Below, one piece after another: positions 36,880 to 47,324 of a stretch of DNA of 49,752 nucleotides (position 1 is the first letter of the stretch; each line of letters opens with the position of its first letter). The translations under genes and the position numbers were made by a program. The stretch covers positions 1-49,752 of the forward strand of contig NZ_JAQTWM010000009.1 of NCBI RefSeq assembly GCF_028689305.1. Reading direction: 5' to 3'. Under the pieces are notes generated by a model. That model saw nothing but the letters and a program-made list of their open reading frames with translations, ran no database searches and was not told the origin of the DNA. The DNA is from Rhodoferax sp. Lineage in GTDB: Bacteria > Pseudomonadota > Gammaproteobacteria > Burkholderiales > Burkholderiaceae_C.

Positions 36880-38622
36880 ATGAAAGCTTCCCAATTTTTT
36901 ATTTCCACCCTCAAAGAAGCACCTGCCGATGCTGAAGTGGTCAGCCACAAGCTGATGATGCGCGCCGGCATGATTAAAAAGCTCGGCGCCGGGATCTACA
37001 CGCTGATGCCCATGGGGCTGCGGGTGGTGCAGAAAGTCGAGGCTATCGTGCGCGAAGAGATGAACCGCGCTGGTGCCGTGGAACTCAGCATGCCCATCGT
37101 GCAGCCGGCTGAGCTGTGGCAGGAAACTGGCCGTTTTGACAAGATGGGGCCGGAATTGCTGCGCATTCGTGACCGCCACGCCAATGACTTTGTGATTCAG
37201 CCGACCAGTGAGGAAGTGGTCACTGACATCGCACGCCAGGAAATCCGCAGTTACAAGCAGTTGCCAAAAAACTTCTATCAGATCCAGACCAAGTTCCGTG
37301 ACGAGCGCCGGCCACGCTTTGGCCTGATGCGCGGGCGCGAGTTCATCATGAAGGACGCTTACAGCTTTGACCGCGACCAGGCCAGTGCCAAAGCCAGCTA
37401 CCAGGTCATGGCCCAGGCCTACCGGCGCATTTTTGACCGCTTTGGCCTGACTTACCGCGCCGTGGCGGCCGACAGTGGCGCCATCGGTGGTGATTTGAGC
37501 GAAGAATTCCAGGTGATTGCCGCTACCGGCGAAGACGCCATCGTCTACTGTCCGGGCAGTGACTACGCCGCCAACCTGGAAAAGGCCGAGGCGCTGGCAC
37601 CGGTGGGCCCGCGGCCGGCGGCCTCCCAACCCATGGTCAAAACCGCCACGCCAGGCAAGAGCACCTGTGCCGATGTGGCCGAGCTGCTGGGGGTGCCACT
37701 GCAGGCCACGGTCAAGTCACTGGTGCTGGCCACCGACACCCTGAACGATGAAGGCGAGGTGATCAAAACCCAGATCTGGCTGCTGTTGCTGCGTGGTGAC
37801 CACGACATGAATGAAGTCAAGGTTGGCAAGCTGCCAGGCCTGGGCGCCTTCCGTTTTGCCACGGTGCCCGAGATCCAGATGCACTTTGGCTGTCTGCCGG
37901 GTTACCTGGGGCCGATGGGTTTGCTCAAACCGGTCAAACTGGTGGTGGACCGGGAGGTGGCGGTGATGGCGGACTGGATTTGTGGTGCCAATGCGCTTGA
38001 TTTTCACTTGACGGGCGTGAACTGGGGCCGTGACCTGCCCGAGCCAGACATGGTGGCTGACCTGCGCAATGTGGTGGCGGGGGATGCCTCACCCGACGGT
38101 CAAGGCGTGCTGGCGATCGAGCGCGGCATTGAAGTGGGCCATGTGTTTTATCTGGGCACCAAATACAGCCAGGCCATGAAAGCCACCTTTCTGGATCAGA
38201 ACGGCAAACCCCAGTTCATGGAAATGGGCTGTTACGGCATTGGCATCACCCGTTTGCCGGCCGCAGCCGTGGAACAAAACCACGACGAACGCGGCATCAT
38301 CTGGCCGGACGCGCTGGCACCCTTCACGGTGGTGGTATGCCCGATCAATGCCGACCGCTCACCCGAGGTGAAAGCCGCTTCTGACGCCTTGTATGCCGAG
38401 TTGCTGGCGGCGGGTGTGGACGTGATCCTGGACGACCGGGGGGAACGCCCGGGGGCGATGTTTGCCGACTGGGAATTGATTGGGGTGCCACACCGGGTGA
38501 ATATTGGCGACCGTGCCCTGAAAGAAGGCAAGGTGGAATACCAGCACCGGCGTGATGCCACCGCCACGTCCGTGCCGTTGACGGACATCGCCAGCCTGCT
38601 GATCAGCCGCCTCAAGGTGTGA
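36880..38622 (+). CDS. proS: Prolyl-tRNA synthetase
   Basis: A 580-aa class II synthetase of the bacterial type with an internal editing (INS) domain (about 230-390). It begins [20 protein letters not shown]; motif 2 is the region [21 protein letters not shown] shown here only in part ([16 protein letters not shown]), and motif 3 is [13 protein letters not shown]. The C-terminal anticodon domain holds [18 protein letters not shown] 36880 is the family start. The stop overlaps the next gene's GTG. Confidence 0.96.
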   Translation: MKASQFFISTLKEAPADAEVVSHKLMMRAGMIKKLGAGIYTLMPMGLRVVQKVEAIVREEMNRAGAVELSMPIVQPAELWQETGRFDKMGPELLRIRDRHANDFVIQPTSEEVVTDIARQEIRSYKQLPKNFYQIQTKFRDERRPRFGLMRGREFIMKDAYSFDRDQASAKASYQVMAQAYRRIFDRFGLTYRAVAADSGAIGGDLSEEFQVIAATGEDAIVYCPGSDYAANLEKAEALAPVGPRPAASQPMVKTATPGKSTCADVAELLGVPLQATVKSLVLATDTLNDEGEVIKTQIWLLLLRGDHDMNEVKVGKLPGLGAFRFATVPEIQMHFGCLPGYLGPMGLLKPVKLVVDREVAVMADWICGANALDFHLTGVNWGRDLPEPDMVADLRNVVAGDASPDGQGVLAIERGIEVGHVFYLGTKYSQAMKATFLDQNGKPQFMEMGCYGIGITRLPAAAVEQNHDERGIIWPDALAPFTVVVCPINADRSPEVKAASDALYAELLAAGVDVILDDRGERPGAMFADWELIGVPHRVNIGDRALKEGKVEYQHRRDATATSVPLTDIASLLISRLKV

Positions 38623-39284
38623 GTGGGGCGGTGCCATCCGCGGCGTCAGGCCAAGGACCACGCCGACGGCGGGTTCTTGCAAGGTTTTTTGGCCTTTTGC
38701 CCGCGTCCATTGGACTTGGATTGCTATCCTTTCAGGAGCAATGCTGGGCCGGTGCGCAGATTGAGGAACCCTTGGCCGACGCGGTGCGCACGGCACTGAG
38801 TTCGGCCATTGCCAATCACGCGCCGCCGGTGCCCGAGTTCGCTGACACCGAATCGCGTCTGGCCTATCTGCGCTGGCAGGTGGCCATGAGTGACCGGCTG
38901 AAGAAAAAAAAGCCCGACTTCAACACCCGCCAGGAGTTTCTGCAAACCGTCTGGTATGAGAGCAAACGCGCCGGACTGGACGTGTCGCTGGTGCTGGGTT
39001 TGATCCAGGTGGAGAGCAATTTCCGCAAATTTGTCGTCAGCCATGCCGGCGCGCGCGGCTACATGCAAGTGATGCCGTTCTGGACCCGGGTCATCGGTGA
39101 CGGCGACGCCGGCAAACTGTTTCACATGCAAACCAACCTGCGTTTTGGCTGCGTCATCCTGCGCCATTACCTGGACCGGGAAAACGGCAACCTGTTTCTG
39201 GCGCTGGGCCGCTACAACGGTTCACGCGGCAAGGCCGCGTACCCGGATGCCGTGCTCGGCGCCCAGCGCGCCTGGCAGTTCTGA
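38619..39284 (+). CDS. Exported lytic transglycosylase (SLT domain)
   Basis: A 221-aa peptidoglycan lytic transglycosylase. The signal peptide has an Arg-rich start ([13 protein letters not shown]) and a hydrophobic core followed by cleavage near CWAGA. The SLT domain has the catalytic Glu in [10 protein letters not shown], then [12 protein letters not shown] and [10 protein letters not shown]. The start is GTG 38619 overlapping the proS stop. Most of the hydrophobic core of the signal peptide is encoded by a dispersed repeat copy (38690-38743). Confidence 0.9.
   Translation: MSGAVPSAASGQGPRRRRVLARFFGLLPASIGLGLLSFQEQCWAGAQIEEPLADAVRTALSSAIANHAPPVPEFADTESRLAYLRWQVAMSDRLKKKKPDFNTRQEFLQTVWYESKRAGLDVSLVLGLIQVESNFRKFVVSHAGARGYMQVMPFWTRVIGDGDAGKLFHMQTNLRFGCVILRHYLDRENGNLFLALGRYNGSRGKAAYPDAVLGAQRAWQF
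38690..38743 (+). repeat. Dispersed palindromic element, copy 9 (encodes signal-peptide core)
   Basis: TGGCCTTTTGCCCG, TTGCTAT at position 24 and GGAGCAATG at position 38, the standard spacing. Translated in frame it gives [19 protein letters not shown] within the signal peptide of the lytic transglycosylase. Confidence 0.65.
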
Positions 39285-39291
39285 ACCGGGC

Positions 39292-39615
39292 TCAGGCCGG
39301 GCTGCCCAGCAGGGCTTGCAGCTCGCCACTTTCGTACATCTCCATCATGATGTCCGAGCCGCCAATGAATTCCCCCTTGAGATAGAGCTGCGGGATGGTC
39401 GGCCAGTTGCTGTAGTCCTTGATGCCGGCGCGGATGTCGGCGTCTTCGAGCACGTTGACCGTGGTGATGGCCTTGGGGTCGACACCACAGGCCTTGAGAA
39501 TCTGCACGGCACGACCGGAAAAGCCGCATTGCGGGAAACTGGCGGTGCCTTTCATGAACAGCAGGATGTCATTGTGTTTGACCAGATCGTCAATGCGTTG
39601 TTGGGTGTTGCTCAT
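39292..39615 (-). CDS. grxD: Monothiol glutaredoxin (Grx4 type)
   Basis: A 107-aa CGFS-type glutaredoxin that transfers Fe-S clusters. The active site is FPQCGFSGRAVQIL (Cys about residue 31); TIPQLYLKGEFIGGSDIM binds glutathione. ATG 39615 is preceded by GGAGGA. It is convergent with the lytic transglycosylase and follows slyX on the same strand. Normal family length. Confidence 0.96.
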   Translation of the reverse strand: MSNTQQRIDDLVKHNDILLFMKGTASFPQCGFSGRAVQILKACGVDPKAITTVNVLEDADIRAGIKDYSNWPTIPQLYLKGEFIGGSDIMMEMYESGELQALLGSPA

Positions 39616-39727
39616 GTCAAAAAAATCCTCCAATGAATGGGCCTGATTATTTCATTTTTGGGGACGGCGCTTCGGGGTTGACCCTGATGGCAATGGTGTT
39701 ACCACGCTGCGCCGGGAAACCGGTCTT

Positions 39728-39946
39728 TTAATAGTGTGGCGGCAGATCCTCGCGCAGGTCGCGCGGGGGCGCAGCGCCATCTTCGGGGCGCGGCTGGCGC
39801 AGGCGCAGCACTTCCCGCGTCAGGCGGTCGATCTGGTCCTGCTGGCGCACGATGATCTGCTCAAGTTTGTCGAGCAGGTCCTCGGTGAAACTGGCCTTGA
39901 TTTCCAGATTGGTCAGACGCTCTTCGAGATGGGGGGGATGGGTCAT
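39728..39946 (-). CDS. slyX: SlyX family protein
   Basis: A 72-aa coiled-coil protein of the SlyX family (function unknown): ERLTNLEIKASFTEDLLDKLE, RQQDQIDRLTREVLRLRQ, and a Pro-rich end DLPPHY. ATG 39946 overlaps the prmC stop. Directly after its TAA the same frame stays open for a further 26 coding-like codons to a second TAA at 39647 (see findings). Confidence 0.9.
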   Translation of the reverse strand: MTHPPHLEERLTNLEIKASFTEDLLDKLEQIIVRQQDQIDRLTREVLRLRQPRPEDGAAPPRDLREDLPPHY

Positions 39947-40803
39947 GGTGGGGAGAGGGGGTGTTGGCCGCCGCTGCAGCGTTCAATGCCGGCCAGGTCG
40001 CAGCGTGACTGCACCTGGGTGAATCCTTGTTCGAGGAGCAGGCGGCGGACTGCGGCAGCCTGGTCGTAGCCATGCTCCAGCAGCAGCCAGCCGCCACCGC
40101 GCAGGTGCGCCGGTGCATGGCGGATGAGGTGGCGCAGGTCGTCGAGCCCGTCCAGACCGCTGGTTAGCGCCTGGGTCGGTTCATGGCGCAGTGCTGCCAG
40201 ATGCGGGTCGTGTTCGGCGATGTAAGGCGGGTTGGAGACGATGCAGTCAAACCGCGGGGCATTGGCGGGCAGGGACGCGAACCATGCCCCATGGGCGAAC
40301 TGCACCGGCAAGTGCAATCGCTCGGCGTTGGCCCGCGCCACCGCCAAGGCCGCCGTACTCCGGTCCGTGGCCCAGACGCTGAGTTCGGGGCGGGTGGCTT
40401 TGAGCGCCAGGGCAATGGCGCCGCTGCCGGTGCCCAGATCCAGCACACTGGCCGCGGCTGTCCTGGGCAACAGCGCCAGCGCCCAGTCCACCAGGGTTTC
40501 GGTATCGGGCCGGGGCACCAGCACATCAGGTCCGACCTGCAGCGCCAGCCCGTAAAACGCTTTGCTGCCGGTCAGGTAGGCCAGCGGCTCGCCGGCCCGG
40601 CGGCGTTGCGCCAGGGCCTGGAGTTGACGGTCTTGATCTGGCGGCAGGGGATCGGTGTCATGCGCCAGCAGCCAGCCGCGCTGGTGTGGCTGCACGCCCA
40701 GCACATGCAGCAGCAGCAGCTGGGCATCGAGCCGGTCCAGGCCGCTGAGCTGCAACTCATGCAGGGCCTGCCCTAGCGTTGACGGGGCGGTCGAAGAAGA
40801 CAT
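39943..40803 (-). CDS. prmC: Release-factor glutamine methyltransferase PrmC
   Basis: A 286-aa SAM-dependent enzyme that methylates the GGQ glutamine of RF1/RF2. The SAM motif is LDLGTGSGAIAL (121-132) and the catalytic NPPY is at 191-194. It follows prfA, its substrate gene, in the usual prfA-prmC order. There is no Shine-Dalgarno before ATG 40803; the dispersed repeat ends 1 nt upstream. Confidence 0.95.
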   Translation of the reverse strand: MSSSTAPSTLGQALHELQLSGLDRLDAQLLLLHVLGVQPHQRGWLLAHDTDPLPPDQDRQLQALAQRRRAGEPLAYLTGSKAFYGLALQVGPDVLVPRPDTETLVDWALALLPRTAAASVLDLGTGSGAIALALKATRPELSVWATDRSTAALAVARANAERLHLPVQFAHGAWFASLPANAPRFDCIVSNPPYIAEHDPHLAALRHEPTQALTSGLDGLDDLRHLIRHAPAHLRGGGWLLLEHGYDQAAAVRRLLLEQGFTQVQSRCDLAGIERCSGGQHPLSPP

Positions 40804-40804
40804 G

Positions 40805-40858
40805 AAATGCTATTAATAAAGGAGCTTAAGACGCTTGATTTATCCGGGCTGGAGGGCT
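40805..40858 (-). repeat. Dispersed palindromic element, copy 10 (prfA-prmC gap)
   Basis: On the minus strand: CCTCCAGCCCGGATAAAT, TTAAGCTCC and TTAATAGCATT, the standard spacing, reading in the direction of prmC and ending 1 nt before its ATG. It makes up most of the 74-nt prfA-prmC gap. Confidence 0.85.
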
Positions 40859-40877
40859 ATTTTTCTTCAAATTTTCT

Positions 40878-41972
40878 TCAACTGTTGAGTTCCAAGGCGG
40901 CCAGTTGCTGCGCCGCTTCATGAGCTTGCAGCGCACCGATCACGTCGTCCAGGTCACCTTCCATGATGGCCAGCAGCTTGTACAGCGTCAGGTTGATGCG
41001 GTGGTCGGTGAGCCGCCCCTGGGGAAAGTTGTAGGTGCGGATGCGGTCGCTGCGGTCGCCACTGCCAACCAGGCTTTTGCGTTCGGCCGATTCCTTGGCC
41101 GCCCGTTCGGCGCGGTCTTTTTCCTGGATGCGGGCCGTCAGCACCTTGAGCGCCTGGGCCTTGTTGCTGTGCTGGCTGCGGCCATCCTGGCATTCGGCGA
41201 CGATGCCGGTGGGCAGGTGGGTGATGCGCACGGCCGAGTCGGTCTTGTTGATGTGCTGGCCACCGGCGCCACTGGCACGGTAGGTGTCAATGCGCAGGTC
41301 GGCCGGGTTGATCTGGATGGCCTGCGCCTCGTCCGGTTCGGCCATGACCGCGATGGTGCAGGCGCTGGTGTGGATGCGGCCCTGGGTCTCAGTCACCGGC
41401 ACGCGCTGCACGCGGTGGCCGCCAGACTCGAATTTGAGTGCGCCATACACGTTGTCACCGTCGATGCGGATGACGATTTCCTTGTAACCACCGAGTTCGC
41501 TGGGTGATTCACTCATGATCTCATGCTTCCAGCCCTTGCGATCGCAGTAGCGCAGGTACATGCGCACCAGGTCGGCGGCAAACAGGGCGGACTCGTCGCC
41601 GCCAGTGCCGGCGCGGATTTCCAGAAACGCCGGACGGGCGTCATCGGGGTCCTTGGGCAACAGCATGCGCTGCAGCTCGGTCTCCAGTTGCTGCAGTTCG
41701 GCGCCGGCGCTGTCGATTTCTTCCTGCGCCATGGCACCCATGTCGGCATCGTCAGCTGCTGTTTTGAGCAGGTCCTGGGCGGCGGCAAGGTCGGCTTCGC
41801 GCTGCTGGTAACGCAGCCAGCGGCTGGCCACAGCGGCCACGTCGGTGTGCTCCCGTGACAGGGTCAGAAATTGCGTCATGTCGCTCATGATGTCCTGGCG
41901 CGACAGCAAAAATTCGAGTTCGCCAAGGCGGTCAGCGTAGCGGGCGAGTTGTTGGCGGAGAAAGGGTTTCAT
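40878..41972 (-). CDS. prfA: Peptide chain release factor 1
   Basis: A 364-aa RF1. The catalytic GGQ loop is [20 protein letters not shown]; the stop-codon-recognition domain and the start [19 protein letters not shown] are standard. ATG 41972 was chosen over a TTG six codons upstream. It is 139 nt downstream of hemA, the same gene order as in E. coli (hemA-prfA-prmC). Confidence 0.97.
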   Translation of the reverse strand: MKPFLRQQLARYADRLGELEFLLSRQDIMSDMTQFLTLSREHTDVAAVASRWLRYQQREADLAAAQDLLKTAADDADMGAMAQEEIDSAGAELQQLETELQRMLLPKDPDDARPAFLEIRAGTGGDESALFAADLVRMYLRYCDRKGWKHEIMSESPSELGGYKEIVIRIDGDNVYGALKFESGGHRVQRVPVTETQGRIHTSACTIAVMAEPDEAQAIQINPADLRIDTYRASGAGGQHINKTDSAVRITHLPTGIVAECQDGRSQHSNKAQALKVLTARIQEKDRAERAAKESAERKSLVGSGDRSDRIRTYNFPQGRLTDHRINLTLYKLLAIMEGDLDDVIGALQAHEAAQQLAALELNS

Positions 41973-42111
41973 TGGAAATCGCTCAGACAATCAGCAAAAA
42001 GGGACGCAAGGGGCCAGGAGACACCTGGGTGGTCCGCCCCCCATTGGCAAGGGACTGACCCAGCTGGCGGGATGGCTGTGACCATCTGCCAGGGAGCGGC
42101 AGACAGCCCAG

Positions 42112-43371
42112 CTAACGCTCTTTGCGCAGGAAAAAGTGCTGGGCCGCGACGCTGGCGCGTTCACGCGTGGTCATGTCGCCGCCGCGCAGTTCCGCCATGG
42201 CGCCGTGCAGCATTTTTTGCGTCAGCCCGCGCGACAGCGCCTCCAGCACCGCGTCCACGTCTTCCCCCTTGGCCAGCAATTTGCGGGCGCGGGCGATTTC
42301 GATGGCCCGCCATTCGTCGGCTTGGGCATTGATCTGCTGGATCAGCGGCACGGTGCTGCGTTGCTCCAGCCAGTGCAGAAAGCTCTGCACACCGGCGTCC
42401 ACAATCGCTTCGGCCTGCGCGACTGCCGCTTGCCGGTTGGCCTGCGCGGTCTGCACCACGCCGGCCAAGTCGTCAACGGTGTAGAGGTAGATGTCCTCCA
42501 GGGCCTTGACCTCGACTTCGATGTCACGCGGCACCGCCAGGTCGACCATGAACATTGGCCGCCGCCGCCGCTTCTTCAGGGCGCGCTCCACCGAACCCAG
42601 TCCGATGATGGGCAGGGTGCTGGCGGTGCAACTCACCACGGCATCAAATTCATGCAGGCGTTCAGGCACGTCGGCCAGGCGCATCACTTCGGCGCCAAAC
42701 TTGGCGGCCAGTTCCTCGCCACGCGACAGGGTCCGGTTGGCAATGGCGATGCTTTTGGGGTTCTTGGCGGCAAAGTGGGTGGCGCACAGGTCAATCATCT
42801 CGCCAGCACCGACAAACAAAATCCTGACCTCGCCCAGGTCTTCAAACAACTGCCCGGCCAGCCGCACCGCGGCGGCGGCCATGCTGATGGAGTGGGCGCC
42901 GATTTCGGTCGAGGTGCGCACCTCCTTGGCCACGGCAAACGAGCGCTGGAACAACTGACTCAGTGTGGTGCCCAGGGCGCCGGCGGCCTCGGCCGCACGC
43001 ACCGCGTCCTTGATCTGGCCCAGGATCTGTGGTTCACCCAGCACCATCGAATCCAGCCCGCTGGCCACCCGGAAGGCGTGGCGTGCCGCCAAGCCGTCTT
43101 CCAGGGCATAGGTGTGGGCGCGTAACAATTCGGGAGAGACGCCACCGCTGTGCGCCAGCCAGTCCAGTGTGGGCTGCAATTCAGTCTGCTCCCCGGCACA
43201 GTAGATTTCGGTGCGGTTGCAGGTGGAGATCAGCGCGGCCTCGGGTTGCCGCGTCAGGGCGCCGCGCAGGGCCCGTAACGTGGGTTCAACCTGGTCGATG
43301 GCGAAGGCAAACCGACCGCGCAGATCGAGCGGTGCGGTCGTGTGATTGATACCTAATGCCCAGACTGCCAT
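42112..43371 (-). CDS. hemA: Glutamyl-tRNA reductase (HemA)
   Basis: A 419-aa enzyme reducing Glu-tRNA to glutamate-1-semialdehyde, the entry to tetrapyrrole synthesis. Seen: [13 protein letters not shown], catalytic Cys 51 in [25 protein letters not shown], and the NADP region [12 protein letters not shown]. The C-terminal dimerisation domain is complete. A consensus TATAAT lies 6 nt before the ATG with no Shine-Dalgarno, suggesting a leaderless or very short-leader mRNA. Confidence 0.97.
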   Translation of the reverse strand: MAVWALGINHTTAPLDLRGRFAFAIDQVEPTLRALRGALTRQPEAALISTCNRTEIYCAGEQTELQPTLDWLAHSGGVSPELLRAHTYALEDGLAARHAFRVASGLDSMVLGEPQILGQIKDAVRAAEAAGALGTTLSQLFQRSFAVAKEVRTSTEIGAHSISMAAAAVRLAGQLFEDLGEVRILFVGAGEMIDLCATHFAAKNPKSIAIANRTLSRGEELAAKFGAEVMRLADVPERLHEFDAVVSCTASTLPIIGLGSVERALKKRRRRPMFMVDLAVPRDIEVEVKALEDIYLYTVDDLAGVVQTAQANRQAAVAQAEAIVDAGVQSFLHWLEQRSTVPLIQQINAQADEWRAIEIARARKLLAKGEDVDAVLEALSRGLTQKMLHGAMAELRGGDMTTRERASVAAQHFFLRKER

Positions 43372-43377
43372 GATGGA

Positions 43378-43383
43378 ATTATA
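43378..43383 (-). promoter_or_regulatory. Consensus -10 box directly before hemA
   Basis: TATAAT on the minus strand, 6 nt before the hemA ATG, so transcription would start at or beside the A of the start codon. The -35 (GTCAAA, 17-nt spacer) is weak. Confidence 0.5.
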
Positions 43384-43441
43384 AAATCAGCGCCATGCGC
43401 TTTGACCTGCATCACTTTTTTAAGTCTAGGGCCTGTCACTG

Positions 43442-43711
43442 ATGGGTGTTCTGGCGCTGATCAACCATGCCATCAACTTTTTGGCGCCAGCCCTATGGCT
43501 GGCCTTGCTGCTGCCCCTGACGGCCCGGTTTTTTGTAAAAAAATGGCCTCCAGCCCGCAAGTTATCTGCCTATGCAGCTATACATTTTGTAGTTGGCGGC
43601 GTCGTGCTCGGCCTCGGCTTGGTGCTGTTTGGGCGCGACGGGAAAATGCTGACCTATCTGGCGCTGGTGGTCATGGGGGCCACCAGCCAGTGGCTCATGT
43701 CACGCCGGTGA
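43442..43711 (+). CDS. Small inner-membrane protein (89 aa)
   Basis: Unrecognised membrane protein with three hydrophobic stretches (about 6-29, 46-63, 70-83). The loop and start of helix 2 (about residues 35-52, KWPPARKLSAYAAIHFVV) are encoded by a dispersed repeat copy. Its 3' end overlaps the convergent ugpQ by 12 nt. It is divergent from hemA. Similar small membrane ORFs next to hemA occur in Comamonadaceae as far as I recall; function unknown. Confidence 0.6.
   Translation: MGVLALINHAINFLAPALWLALLLPLTARFFVKKWPPARKLSAYAAIHFVVGGVVLGLGLVLFGRDGKMLTYLALVVMGATSQWLMSRR
43544..43597 (+). repeat. Dispersed palindromic element, copy 11 (inside membrane-protein gene)
   Basis: TGGCCTCCAGCCCG, GCAGCTATAC and TTGTAGTTG at standard spacing; the right arm is degraded. 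It is read in frame by the 89-aa membrane protein. Confidence 0.7.
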
Positions 43712-44470
43712 GAACAGGTCAACCCGGTCGGTGATGATGCCATCGGTGCCCAGGTCCATCAGCCGCTGGGCCGTCGCTTCATCATTGACGGTGTAGCTGA
43801 GGGTGCGCAAGCCGGCGTTCCTGGCCTGGGCGACACTGGCGGTATCCCACAACGCATGGTCACAGATCACTGCCACACAACCCAGGCGCAGGGCGGTTTC
43901 CAGCCAGCCGGTCCAGAGTTCTTCGAGCAGCAAGCCGCGCGGCAGATCGGGCTGGTCCTGCAGCGCCCCCTCAAGCGCCGGCACGTCGAACGAACTCAGC
44001 AGCGGCGGCACTGCGGCGCCATGCCAGAGCCGTGCCGCGTGGCGCGCCACCACCTGGCCGGTGTGGTATTCGGTGCCCGGGGTGGGTTTGATCTCGATGT
44101 TCAGGTGATAGCGGTTACGCACGCAATACCGGGCCACGGCTTCAAACGTGGGCAGGGGTTCACCGGCAAATGCCCGGGAGTGCCAACTGCCGGCGTCCAG
44201 CAGGGCCAGCGTGCCCCAGGGGTGTTCACCGGCCACTGAACTGAGACCGCTGCCAAGTGCGTCACCGGCGTTGGTGGTGCGTTCCAAGGTGGCGTCGTGC
44301 AACAGGAACGGCACGCCGTCCGCACTGAGCTTGACGTCGCACTCGAACATGCGGTAGCCGTGGGCGGCACCGCAGCGAAAAGCGGCCAGGGTGTTTTCCG
44401 GGGCCAGTTTGCCGGCACCGCGGTGGGCAATCCAGCGGGGGTAGGGCCAAGGGAATGGGGTTGATTTCAT
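43700..44470 (-). CDS. ugpQ: Glycerophosphodiester phosphodiesterase (UgpQ)
   Basis: A 256-aa GDPD-family TIM-barrel enzyme cleaving glycerophosphodiesters to glycerol-3-phosphate plus alcohol. Catalytic/metal residues are in [37 protein letters not shown] and the HLNIEIKP block. There is no signal peptide, so it is cytoplasmic, acting on diesters brought in by the Ugp transporter. It is coupled to ugpC by a 4-nt overlap. Confidence 0.95.
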   Translation of the reverse strand: MKSTPFPWPYPRWIAHRGAGKLAPENTLAAFRCGAAHGYRMFECDVKLSADGVPFLLHDATLERTTNAGDALGSGLSSVAGEHPWGTLALLDAGSWHSRAFAGEPLPTFEAVARYCVRNRYHLNIEIKPTPGTEYHTGQVVARHAARLWHGAAVPPLLSSFDVPALEGALQDQPDLPRGLLLEELWTGWLETALRLGCVAVICDHALWDTASVAQARNAGLRTLSYTVNDEATAQRLMDLGTDGIITDRVDLFSPA

Positions 44471-45495
44471 ACAGTGTTGTCTTTGCGCTTGCCGGTCGCG
44501 GCGTCAAAGTGGTGGATTTTGTCAGGTCGGGGTGTGACACAGATGGTGCTGCCCAGTTCCGCTGCGGTGTGGGACTCCTCCGTGCGGATGATGACCAGTT
44601 CGTCGGCACTGCCGTGTTGCCAGCGGCCATAGGTCAGCCGTTCGGCACCCAGCATTTCAACGGCTTCCACCTGCAAGGCCCAGCCGCTGGGGCTGATGTC
44701 CAGATGCTCGGGGCGCACACCCACGATGGTGGCGGGCGGCGCACCGGGGGCGTCTTTGAGCAGGTTCATCGGCGGCGAGCCCATGAAACCGGCGACAAAA
44801 GTGGTGGCCGGTCGGTTGTAGACCTCTTCAGGCGTGCCAAACTGTTCCATCACGCCGCCATTCATCACCATCATGCGCTGGGCCAGGGTCATGGCCTCGA
44901 CCTGGTCATGGGTGACAAACAGGCTGGTGATGCCCAGTTCGCGGTGCAGTTTCTGGATTTCCAGCCGGGTCTGGGCGCGCAGCTTGGCATCCAGGTTGGA
45001 GAGCGGCTCGTCAAACAGGAACACCTGCGGCTGGCGCACGATGGCGCGGCCCATGGCCACCCGCTGGCGCTGACCACCGGAGAGTTCTCGTGGTTTGCGT
45101 TGCAGGAATGGGCCGATTTCGAGAATTTTGGCGGCCTTGTCGACCCGGGCCTTGATTTCCTCCAGCGGCACTTTGGCGATCTTCAGGCCATAAGCCATGT
45201 TGTCGAACACACTCATGTGCGGGTAGAGCGCATAGTTCTGGAACACCATGGCGATGTCGCGCTCGGAAGGCTCCAGATCATTGACCACGCGCGGGCCGAT
45301 CGAAATCTGCCCGTCGCTGATTTCTTCCAGCCCGGCGACCATGCGCAACAGGGTGGATTTGCCACAACCCGAGGGGCCGACAATGACGATGAATTCGCCA
45401 TCAGCAATCTCGGCATTGACTCCGTGGATGACCTGATTGGCGGCCTTGCCGGAACCGTAGCGTTTGATGACGTTTTGAAGAGTGATGGAAGCCAT
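44467..45495 (-). CDS. ugpC: sn-Glycerol-3-phosphate ABC transporter ATPase UgpC
   Basis: A 342-aa ATPase subunit of the MalK/UgpC type. Walker A is [13 protein letters not shown], the signature [14 protein letters not shown] and Walker [13 protein letters not shown]; the C-terminal TOBE-type domain (about 240-342) includes GVRPEHLDI. Starts 71 nt after the ugpE stop. Confidence 0.95.
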   Translation of the reverse strand: MASITLQNVIKRYGSGKAANQVIHGVNAEIADGEFIVIVGPSGCGKSTLLRMVAGLEEISDGQISIGPRVVNDLEPSERDIAMVFQNYALYPHMSVFDNMAYGLKIAKVPLEEIKARVDKAAKILEIGPFLQRKPRELSGGQRQRVAMGRAIVRQPQVFLFDEPLSNLDAKLRAQTRLEIQKLHRELGITSLFVTHDQVEAMTLAQRMMVMNGGVMEQFGTPEEVYNRPATTFVAGFMGSPPMNLLKDAPGAPPATIVGVRPEHLDISPSGWALQVEAVEMLGAERLTYGRWQHGSADELVIIRTEESHTAAELGSTICVTPRPDKIHHFDAATGKRKDNTV

Positions 45496-45566
45496 GAGGA
45501 TCAGTAACGCCGTTCAGCGAGTGCGGGGTAATGGGGTGTTGGGAGGGTGCTTGACAAGGATGGCGG

Positions 45567-46418
45567 TTATTTCTCGGTATCCACCAAGCCTTTGACAAAC
45601 CATTTCTGCATCAGCATCACCACCAGCGCTGGCGGCAGCATGGCCAGCACGGCGGTGGCCATGACGATGTTCCATTGCATCTCGGAGTCACCGCCGGAGA
45701 TCATGCGTTTGATGCCGATCACCACCGGGTACATGTCCTCGTTGGTGGTGACCAGCAGCGGCCACAGGTACTGGTTCCAGCCGTAGATGAACTGGATGAC
45801 AAACAGCGCGGCAATCGAGGTTTTGGACAGCGGCACCAGCACGTCCTTGAAAAAACGCATCGGTCCGGCGCCGTCCATGCGCGCCGCTTCCACCAGTTCC
45901 TCGGGCACGGTCAGGAAAAACTGCCTGAACAAGAAGGTGGCAGTGGCCGAGGCGATCAGCGGAATCGTCAGGCCCGCATAACTGTTGAGCATGCCCAGAT
46001 CGGACACCACTTTGTAGGTCGGGCCAATGCGCACTTCCACTGGCAGCATCAGGGTGATGAAGATGGCCCAGAAAAAGAACATGCGAAACGGAAAACGGAA
46101 ATAAACGATGGCGAAGGCCGACAACAATGAGATCGCGATCTTGCCGAGCGAGATCACCAGTGCCGTGATCAGGCTCACGATCATCATCTGTCCAACCGGT
46201 GCCTTGGAACCCGAACCACCACCCGTGCCATTCCAGGCGGCGGCGTAGTTCTCCAGCAAATGCCCGCCGGGCAGCAGCGGCATCGGGGTTTGCACAATGG
46301 CTTGCGCGGTCTGGGTCGAGGCGACAAAGGTCAGGTAGAGCGGAAAGGCCACCACCAGCACGCCCAGAATCAGGATAACGTGGGCCAGAATGCCCAGCGT
46401 GGCGCGGCGTTCAACCAT
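45567..46418 (-). CDS. ugpE: sn-Glycerol-3-phosphate ABC permease UgpE
   Basis: A 283-aa MalG-type permease with six predicted membrane helices. The first helix is [19 protein letters not shown] and the EAA loop is [20 protein letters not shown]. The protein ends [11 protein letters not shown]. It pairs with UgpA to form the membrane channel. It starts 15 nt after ugpA. Confidence 0.95.
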   Translation of the reverse strand: MVERRATLGILAHVILILGVLVVAFPLYLTFVASTQTAQAIVQTPMPLLPGGHLLENYAAAWNGTGGGSGSKAPVGQMMIVSLITALVISLGKIAISLLSAFAIVYFRFPFRMFFFWAIFITLMLPVEVRIGPTYKVVSDLGMLNSYAGLTIPLIASATATFLFRQFFLTVPEELVEAARMDGAGPMRFFKDVLVPLSKTSIAALFVIQFIYGWNQYLWPLLVTTNEDMYPVVIGIKRMISGGDSEMQWNIVMATAVLAMLPPALVVMLMQKWFVKGLVDTEK

Positions 46419-46433
46419 GGGGAAGGGCTTTCA

Positions 46434-47315
46434 TCAGTAGGTCACCTTTTTTTCGACAAAGCGGAACTGCACCACAGTGAGCGCCACCACAATCACCATC
46501 AGCACCACCGACTGCGCTGCGGAGCCGCCCAAGTCCATCGCTTTGAAACCGTCAAAATACACCTTGTAGACCAGAATCGCGGTGTCCTTGCCGGGGCCGC
46601 CCTGGGTGGCTGCATCAATGATGGCAAAGGTGTCAAAAAAGGCGTAGACGACGTTGATCACCAGCAGGAAAAACGTGGTGGGTGACAACAGCGGGAAGAT
46701 GATGCTCCAGAAACGCCGCCACGGCCGGGCGCCATCAATGGCCGCAGCCTCAATCAAGGATTTCGGAATGCTCTGCAGCCCGGCCAAAAAGAACAAAAAG
46801 TTGTAGGAGATCTGTTTCCAGACCGCCGCCATCACCACCAGGGCCATGGCGTGGTTGCTGTTGAGCAGGTGGTTCCAGTCGACGCCGACGGCGCGCAGCC
46901 AGTAGGACACCACGCCCACGCTGGGCGCAAACATGAACAGCCACAACACGCCAGCCACGGCAGGCGCCACCGCATAAGGCCAGATCAGCAGGGTTTTGTA
47001 GGCCAGCGCTCCTTTGACCACGCGGTCGGCAAATACCGCCAGCAGCAGCGACAGGCTGATGCCGACGATGGCCACCAGGGTAGAAAAAATGGCGGTGGTA
47101 TAGAACGAGGCCAGATAGGTTTCGTCCTTCCACAGGTTGCGGAAGTTGTCCAGTCCGACCCAGTCCACCGAGGTGCCGAAGGCGTCTGACTGCTGCACCG
47201 ACTGCAGCAGGGCCTGGCCCGCCGGCCAGAAGAAAAATACCGCAATGATGACCACCTGGGGTGCCATCAGCACCCAAGGCAGCCATCGGGAGCGGAAAAA
47301 AACGCGTTTTTCCAC
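46434..47315 (-). CDS. ugpA: sn-Glycerol-3-phosphate ABC permease UgpA
   Basis: A 293-aa MalF-type permease with six predicted helices; first helix [23 protein letters not shown] loop [19 protein letters not shown]. It starts 9 nt after the ugpB stop. The assignment to glycerol-3-phosphate rests on the ugpBAECQ order and UgpB similarity. Confidence 0.95.
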   Translation of the reverse strand: MEKRVFFRSRWLPWVLMAPQVVIIAVFFFWPAGQALLQSVQQSDAFGTSVDWVGLDNFRNLWKDETYLASFYTTAIFSTLVAIVGISLSLLLAVFADRVVKGALAYKTLLIWPYAVAPAVAGVLWLFMFAPSVGVVSYWLRAVGVDWNHLLNSNHAMALVVMAAVWKQISYNFLFFLAGLQSIPKSLIEAAAIDGARPWRRFWSIIFPLLSPTTFFLLVINVVYAFFDTFAIIDAATQGGPGKDTAILVYKVYFDGFKAMDLGGSAAQSVVLMVIVVALTVVQFRFVEKKVTY

Positions 47316-47324
47316 AGGCCGTGC

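Noticed and set aside
42000-42110. Gene in the prfA-hemA gap (plus-strand frame 41871-42332)
   Set aside because: No ribosome binding site or family feature; most of the frame is antisense to prfA and hemA. The 139-nt gap shows no terminator.
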